NCBI GenBank assembly: GCA_014529385.2
Contig: CM043963.1
Location: forward strand, 69,270,912 to 69,334,911
Source: Adiantum capillus-veneris
Taxonomy: Eukaryota > Streptophyta > Polypodiopsida > Polypodiales > Pteridaceae
Direction of reading: 5' to 3'
Length of the DNA: 64,000 nt
The first letter of the stretch is position 1; each line of letters begins with the position of its first letter. Positions 57,641 to 64,000 of the stretch are shown here, one piece after another. The notes beneath the pieces were generated by a model, which worked only from the letters and a program-made list of their open reading frames with translations, was not told the DNA's origin and searched no databases. Position numbers and translations under genes: made by a program.

Positions 57641-58363
57641 ATAACATAGGAATCTTGGTTTGAAGGTCAAGCAATTAGGTTCCAAATGCACATAATAATA
57701 TATTTTCCACCCATATTAAAAGAAAGTTAAATATGTTATTACCAAATTGACAAAGGTAACGTCCAAGAATTATATCTTTCCATCTTGTCAGATCTAAATC
57801 TTCATCAAGGCGACATGCATGTATACATCAACTTTCAAGCCATTCAAGAATACATGCACTTAGATTCCATAGTTTTGTTTTCAAAGTCTTTTAGGTTCTA
57901 AAACTCTTTCACATAAAGTATGTAATGACAAAATTCTTGAAGCAAACATTTGTGCCCAAGAAAAAGATCCCTCTCACATATTTAAAGTCCATGAATTCTC
58001 TGATCCACACTTACAAGTTTTATTTTGACATCAAACATCAATTCTTTCATAGTTCCAAATAAATGCAACCTCGATATGAATTGACAAAAATGAATTTCTT
58101 TTACTATATGACCCAACATAGGCCCCAATCAAATAAAAAATGAGTCCCCAAAAATTTGGGTGCACTCTAGCAATACATCAGAGTCCCCTTACAATAGGAT
58201 GCACTCCAATAGTACATTGAAGTCCCCTTAGAGTAGGGTGCACTCCATTCAAGTGTTCATAAAATTGACACACCTTTAAAAAAAAAAAAAAGACTATATC
58301 AAATTATACAAATGTTGAAAGATACACACTAGAATAAAAAAAGCATCTTATAGCCATATTTAT
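57641..58363. other. Spacer between the minisatellite and the FCP1-like gene
   Basis: No gene. A short duplication (GAGTCCCCTTA.A.TAGG.TGCACTCCA at about 58180 and 58220) and an A13 run at about 58278 are the only structure noted. Confidence 0.5.
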
Positions 58364-59141
58364 TCAATGCTTTCGTGTTGACAAGTACACACCAAGGACA
58401 TAATTTGTCTCAGAATCACTATACTGATTTACAATTGTGTTGTATGTATAGACTCTCTTATCTCTTGCATACAACCATCCTACCAACCATGGAATTATGG
58501 TTCTCTGCAAGAAGTTTTGAAGTTGCTCGGAAGTTTGCCTCCACATCTTTGGAAATATAAGATATGTCCCTGGCATGTTCCACATCACCCTATATGGAGT
58601 GTCAAAAAAATTAAGGTATTGTTTGCATCCAAATCCTCAAATATCTTCCAAATATCACTCAGATTTTTGTGATAAACCCTTGTAAATCCTAACATGATAT
58701 TTGGATTTTGGCAATTTTTGTTACTCATAAACACCTTGAACTTGGTATACTGCTCAGGAAAACACTTTTGTGTGATGCGTTGCACCCTTGTTAAGTTATA
58801 GCAACTCCATATCCATAGCTCAAAGTATTCAGCACAAAAATCCAAAAAACTTTGTGCGTCTGGTCGCACCACATGATAAACTTCATCTTTGTCCTCCACA
58901 AGTCGCATGTGTTGAGCCCAAGATGGCATAGAATCTCCATGTTTCATTTCAACTGTCTTGAGAAGTAACCCCTCTAGATCCAAGATAAGTACTCTTTTGA
59001 TGTCCTTGAAAGCAAGTGGTAGGTGATAAGGAGGTGATTCATTCCTTGGACAAGGTCTTGGAGGAGGTTGGATGGGTAATTCAATAGTTTTCTTCAATTT
59101 ATGCCAGCATATAGCCAATCCATTTTTCTGTAATGGTTCTG
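58364..59141 (-). pseudogene. FCP1/NIF-homology (HAD phosphatase-like) gene exon with a one-base frameshift
   Basis: The minus strand reads GLAICWHKLKKTIELPIQPP, then motif I VLILDLEGLLLKT (about 58965-59000), VVRPDAQSFLDFCAEYFELW, IWSCYNLTRVQRI, then DLDANNTLIF. In another frame it continues FDTPYRVMWNMPGTYLIFPK and IIPWLVGWLYARDKRVYTYN to a stop at 58364. This is the FCP1-homology domain used by CTD/SCP-type phosphatases (D.D..L.....RP....F......IW.....DD.P......N). In motif I the second Asp is Glu (DLEG), so activity is doubtful. The two frames differ by one base in a run of seven T (about 58606-58612); one more T would restore a single frame of about 250 codons. The first exon begins at an AG acceptor (TTTCAG, about 59142) and no upstream exon or ATG was found. 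It may be a real gene with a sequencing error, or a pseudogene. Confidence 0.7.
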
Positions 59142-59430
59142 AAATTAAAGAACAAGAACACTTAATGCAAACACAACAATAGACATGAGTTTTACATTGT
59201 CTACCCTAAGGTTTTATTAGATACCAAAATCCATCTATGATCTACTCATTAATAGAAAGAAAGTCAAATTAAAATCCTGACTCTTTTTTATGCTACACTC
59301 TCTCTTAGTCTCAATACCATGGAGTTCAACTAGACTTAAGTCAACTAATAACTACTACTTGTTGTTAAAGGTATGCTTGAAGTGTATAAGGCTTAACCAA
59401 TGCTCTAGTGTAGAATGGGTATTTAGGTCT
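59142..59430. other. Flank of the FCP1-like exon, no gene
   Basis: If the FCP1-like frame is a spliced exon, this is intron sequence. No second exon could be recognised before the minisatellite resumes with an inverted core copy (CTACCACTTATCCAAG) at about 59437. Confidence 0.45.
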
Positions 59431-59499
59431 CAAGGTCTACCACTTATCCAAGCAAAGATCCATTTAGATATGGAAACCCAATTTTTCTTAATATAATGA

Positions 59500-62400
59500 T
59501 ATAGAGTGGACAAGTGGTGAATCCTGAGACCAAGCCACTCATGCTACTAGGGATAATAGGTTGGACAAGTGGTGGACCTTGAATGTAAACCCCCCATGTA
59601 CAAAGTATCAGGGGTTTTGGGTATTTCAATGGACTCTAGCATCTTGGAAACATGGTGGAGCTTACTTCTCTCCATGTTTCAATGGAGTCTATCTTGGATA
59701 AATGGTGGAGCATCATTCTCTCCATGTTTCAATGGAGCCTACCTTGGACAAGTGGTGCACGTTTGTTTCTCTCTATGTTTGAACAGATTTAGCTTGGACA
59801 AGTGGTGGACCTTGGAACAAAATCCCCATGTAAAACATATCATGGACATTACAAGTGGTGAGAAAAAATACCATTCAATATATAACCTTATAGGTTGGAA
59901 AAGTGGTGGACCTTAACACCCAATTATTATTAATATAATGACATAGAGTGGACAAGTGGTGAATCTTGCGACCAAACCTACTAGGAAAAGTACGTTGGAC
60001 AAGTGGTGGACCTTGAATGCAAACCCCCCATGTACAAAATATTACTCATGCTACTAGGAATAATTTGGTATTAAGGTCCATGTTTCAATGGAGCCTAGCT
60101 TGGAAAAGTGGTGGACCTTTGTTTCTCTCTATGTTTCAATAGAATTTGCTTGGACAAGTGGTGAACCTTGGAACAAAACCCCCATGTAAAGCATGTCATG
60201 GGCATTACAAGTGGTGAGAAAAAATACCATTCAAGGTATAACCTTATAGGCTGGACAAGTGGTGGACCTTAGCACCCAATTCCTCTTATTATAATGACAT
60301 ATAGTGGAAAAGTGGTGAATTGTGAGACCAAACCTACTAGGGATAATAGGTTGGAGAAATGGTTGACCTTGAATGTAAATCACCCATGTACAAAATATCA
60401 TGGGTTTTGCGTATTTCAATGGAGCCTAGCATCTTGGAGACATGGTGGAACTTACTTCTCTCCATGTTTTAATGGAGCCTATCTAGGAGAAATGGTGGAG
60501 GTTCCTTCTCTCCATGTTTCAAATGGAGCCTAGCTTGGACAAGTCGTGGACCTTTGTTTCTCTCTATGTTTGAATATGGTTAGCTTGGACAAGTGGTGGA
60601 TCTTGGAATGAAACTCCCATGTAAAACATATCATGGGCATTTCAAGTGGCGAGAAAGGATACCATTTAAGATATAACCTTATAGGTTGGACAAGTGGTGG
60701 ACCTTAACACAATATAATGACATAGAGTGTACAAGTGGTGAATCTTGAAACCAAACCACTCATGCTACTAGGGATAATAGGTTAAACAAGTGGTGGGCCT
60801 TGAAATAAAACCCCCTAGAGTGTTTCAATGGAGCCTAGCTTGGAAACATGGTAAAGCTTGCTTCTCTCCATGTTTCAATGCAGCCTATCTTGGATAAATG
60901 GTGCAGCATCATTCTCTCCATGTTTCAATGGAGCCTAGCTTGGACAAGTGGTGGACCTTTGTTTCTCTCTATGTTTGAATAGAGTTATCTTGGAAAAGTG
61001 GTGGACCTTGGAACAAAAACCCCATGTAAAACATATCATGGGCATTACAAGTGGTGAGAAAAAATACCATTCAATATATAACCTTATAGGTTGGACAAGT
61101 GGTGGACCTTAACACCCAATTATTCTTAATATAATGACATAGAGTGGATAAGTGGTGAAATTGGGACCAAACCTACTAGGGAAATAGGTTGGACAAGTGG
61201 TGGACCTTGAATGTAAACGCCCCATGTACAAAATATCACTCATGCTACTAGAAATAATTTGGTATTAAGGTCCATGTTTCAATGCAGCCTAGCTTGGAAA
61301 AGTGGTGGACCTTTGTTTCTCTCTATGTTTCAATAGATTTATCTTGGACAAGTGGTGTACCTTGGAACAAAACCCCCATGTAAATCATGTCATGGGCATT
61401 ACAAGTGGTGAGAAAAAATACCATTCAAGCTATAACATTATAGGTTGGACAAGTGGTGGACCTTAACACCTAATTCCTCTTAATATAATGACATAGAGTG
61501 GACAAGTGGTGAATCATGAGACCAAACCTACTAGGGATAATAGGTTGGACAAGTGGTGAACCTTGAATGTAAACCCCCCATGTACAAAAAATTATGGGTA
61601 TTGGGTATTTCAATGGAGCCTAGCAACTTGGAGACATGGTGGAGCTTATTTCTCTCCATGTTTCAATGGAGCCTATCTAGGAGAAACAGTGGAGGTTCCT
61701 TCTCTCCATGTTTCAATGAGCCTAGCTTGGACAAGTGGTGGACCTTTCTTTCTCTATATGTTTTAATAGAGTTAGCTTGGACAAGTGGTGGACCTTGGAA
61801 TGAAACCCCCATGTAAAACATATCATGGGCATTTCAAGTGGTGAGAAAGGATACTATTTAAAATATAACCTTATAGGCTGGACAAGTGGTGGACTTTAAC
61901 ACATATTTCTTCTTAATATAATGACATAGAGTGTACAAGTGGTGAATCTTGAGACCAAACCACTCTTGCTACTAGGGATAATAGGTTGGACAAGTGGTGG
62001 ACCTTGAATGTAAACCCCTCATGTACAAAATTATGGGTTTAGGGTATTTCAATGGAGCCTAGCTTGGAGACATGGTGGAGATTGCTTCTCTCAATGTTTC
62101 AATGGAACCTATCTTGGAGAAATGGTGGATCATCCTTCTCTCCATGTTTCAATGGAGCCTATCTTGGACAAGTGGTGGACCTTTGCTTCTCTCTATGTTT
62201 TAATGGAGTTAGCTGGACAAGTGGTGGGTCTTGGAACAAAACCCCTTTGTAAAACATAGCATGGACATTACAAGTGATGAGAAAAATATCATTCAAGATA
62301 TAACCTTATAGGTTGGAAAAGTGGTGATGGACCTTGACAAGTGGTGAAGGATACCATTTAAGATATACCCTTATAGGTTGGACAAGTGGTGGACCTTAAC

Positions 62401-63345
62401 ACCCAGTTATTCTTAATATAATGACATAGAGTGGATAAGTGGTGAATCTTAAGACCAAATCACTCATGCTACTAGGTATAATACGTTAGAGAAGTGGTAG
62501 ACCTTGAATGTAAACACCCCATGTACAAAATATCATGGTTTTAGGGTGTTTCAATGGAGCCTAGAATCTCGGAGACATGGTAGATCTTGATTCTTTCCAT
62601 GTTTGAATGGCACCTATCTTGGAAAAATGATGGAGGTTACTTCTCTCCATACTTCAACGGAGCCTAGCTTTGACAAGTGGTGAACCTTTGCTTCTCTCTA
62701 TGTTTGAATAGAGTTAGCTTGGACAAGTGGTGGACCTTTGCTTCTCTCTATGTTTGAATAGAGTTAGCTTGGACAAGTGGTGGACCTTGGAATGAAACCC
62801 CCGTGTAAAACATATCATGGGCATTTCAAGTGGTGAGAAAGGATACCATTTAAGATATAACCTTATAGGTTGGACAAGTGGTGGACCTTAATACATAGTT
62901 CTTCTTAATATAATGACATAGAGTGTACAAGTGGTGTATCTTGAGACCAAACCACTCGTGCTACTAGGGATCCTAGCTTGGACAAGTGGTGGACCTTGGA
63001 AAAAAGTCCCCCTGTACAACATAGATGAGTTTTTTCATGTTTTAATGGAAGAGAGATTCGACAAATGGTGGAGCTTGCTTATCTCCATGTGGATTTTAGA
63101 ACTAGCTTGGACAAGTGGTGGAGCTTTGCTTTTTTACTCTTCATAATACAATGATGTATAGGTTGGTTACATGGTGAATCTTAAGGCCAAACCTCCCATC
63201 TTACTAGAGATGATAGGTTGGACAAGTGGTCAACCTTCTATCATTTCTCCATGCCTATAATTAGACAATTAGTAGAACTAGCATCTTTCTATGTTGTCTA
63301 GAGCTGAGCTTGGACAAGTAGTGGACCTTGCTACTCTCTTCCCTT
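59500..63345. repeat. GGACAAGTGGTGGACCTT minisatellite domain, part 2, with higher-order period
   Basis: The core recurs every 30-130 bp in a fixed order of spacers. The landmark ACCTTATAGG.TGGACAAGTG appears at about 59890, 60246, 60680, then 61088, 61440 and 61871, then about 62373 and 62865. Spacings of about 356, 434 and 408 bp repeat as about 352, 431 and 502 bp. The first three landmarks map onto the next three at about 1195 bp, and their unique spacers also match (GGAATAATTTGGTATTAAGG at about 60057 and 61250), which gives a higher-order unit of about 1.19 kb. It is non-coding. Confidence 0.9.
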
Positions 63346-64000
63346 GGATTATTAGTTTGAAGACTCATTATATATACTTGCTTAGATCTATATAATTACT
63401 CATTAGTTAGGTTACAAGTGGGTATGTAATTTGTTAGCCTCAAGGGACTTTGAATATTGAATAGTAAGAAAGTCAAGTGCTGGTTTGAAGATCTTTTGCT
63501 TATCTAAACTAGACTCTAACTCAATAATAAGTTTCATAAGTTCCACGAATTGTCCTATCTAGGCTCCAAAAGAGTCTTAATTGGTTTGTGCTAGATTCTA
63601 ACTTCCTTGATGGGGTAGAATCCTAGAAAAATGAGGCACTATAAGTTTTACCTTAGCTCAAATGGATTTTTCACTTAAACTCGACTGCAATTTGGCTATC
63701 TAGTCTTTGTCTCGATGGAGTTTAACACTAGATACATAGTAGTGATATTTAAGCTTCATGTCTCTTCACTTGATCGAGATATGAGACCATACTTTCAAGG
63801 TCACCACTTGTCTTACCTAAAGACCAATGTGAGACATGGGAGCAAGAAAGCCATCCGATATTGTTTTAAGGACTATTACATAGGCAATCAATAACTTAAG
63901 TAAAGCAAAAAGACTTGGATCTTTCACAATTAATAACTTAAGTAAAGCCAAAAAGACTTGGATCTTTGACAGTTTTTTTCAAACTAAAAAAGCACAATCT
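63346..64000. other. No gene; short tandem duplication at the end
   Basis: Beyond the minisatellite no coding region is seen. The phrase AATAACTTAAGTAAAGC, AAAAAGACTTGGATCTTT occurs twice in tandem (about 63888-63927 and 63930-63970). An inverted, diverged minisatellite core (GGTCACCACTTGTCTTACC) lies at about 63799. Confidence 0.6.

Noticed and set aside
59500-63345. Regular repeats resembling a CRISPR array
   Set aside because: Spacers are themselves repeated, unit lengths vary widely, there are no cas genes, and the context is a plant nuclear genome.

Overview
This window looks like a repeat-rich nuclear region of a vascular plant. The evidence is a plant-type G-type-lectin receptor kinase, two plant PPR pseudogenes (DMYAK/VVSWN-type repeats), and plant TE families: CACTA with TNP2 and TNPA-like genes, hAT, Ty1/copia, Ty3/gypsy including a Tat-type element with a second RNase H. 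There are also many long GA/CA/TC microsatellites. I favour a fern-like genome, but only weakly, because the sequence does not settle the clade. There is no rRNA, no CRISPR and no prokaryotic gene organisation.

Layout. 0.3-3.0 kb: one apparently intact, intronless G-type lectin S-receptor-like kinase (+), the only clearly functional host gene. 3.0-8.1 kb: hairpin and foldback repeats and a decayed CACTA end (CACTA TIR at 4336, TNPA-like pseudogene at 5.2-5.6 kb). 8.3-10.2 kb: 3' end of a copia element (LTR plus RNase H tail) fused to a CACTA fragment. 10.7-12.1 kb: truncated short-LTR gypsy element (-). 12-18.5 kb: no gene seen, only microsatellites and short duplications. 18.58-22.85 kb: CACTA element with TIR, TAGCGACG subterminal repeats, a TNPA-like gene and a TNP2-type transposase that has lost its catalytic core. 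23.2-23.7 kb: PPR pseudogene. 25.0-27.2 kb: hAT transposase pseudogene. 27.7-30.1 kb: a decayed unknown ORF and a decayed, unusual protein-kinase-like gene (-). 31.9-37.5 kb: complete but coding-dead short-LTR gypsy element with a 5-bp TSD. 37.6-38.5 kb: second PPR pseudogene. 39.1-51.3 kb: a second TNP2 transposase gene (-), split by an 8.3-kb Tat-type gypsy element whose removal restores the TNP2 reading frame. 53-55 kb: a third short-LTR gypsy end, tandem repeats and an unidentified decayed ORF. 55.9-63.4 kb: a minisatellite domain built on a GGACAAGTGGTGGACCTT core with a higher-order period of about 1.19 kb, flanking an FCP1/NIF-domain (HAD phosphatase-like) gene that carries a one-base homopolymer frameshift.

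Apart from the receptor kinase and possibly the FCP1-like gene, the genes do not act together. They record successive transposon insertions (gypsy into CACTA, gypsy into a GC-rich repeat, copia against CACTA). All assignments come from reading motifs by eye; no database search was run. Intron boundaries are inferred from GT/AG sites and frame continuity.
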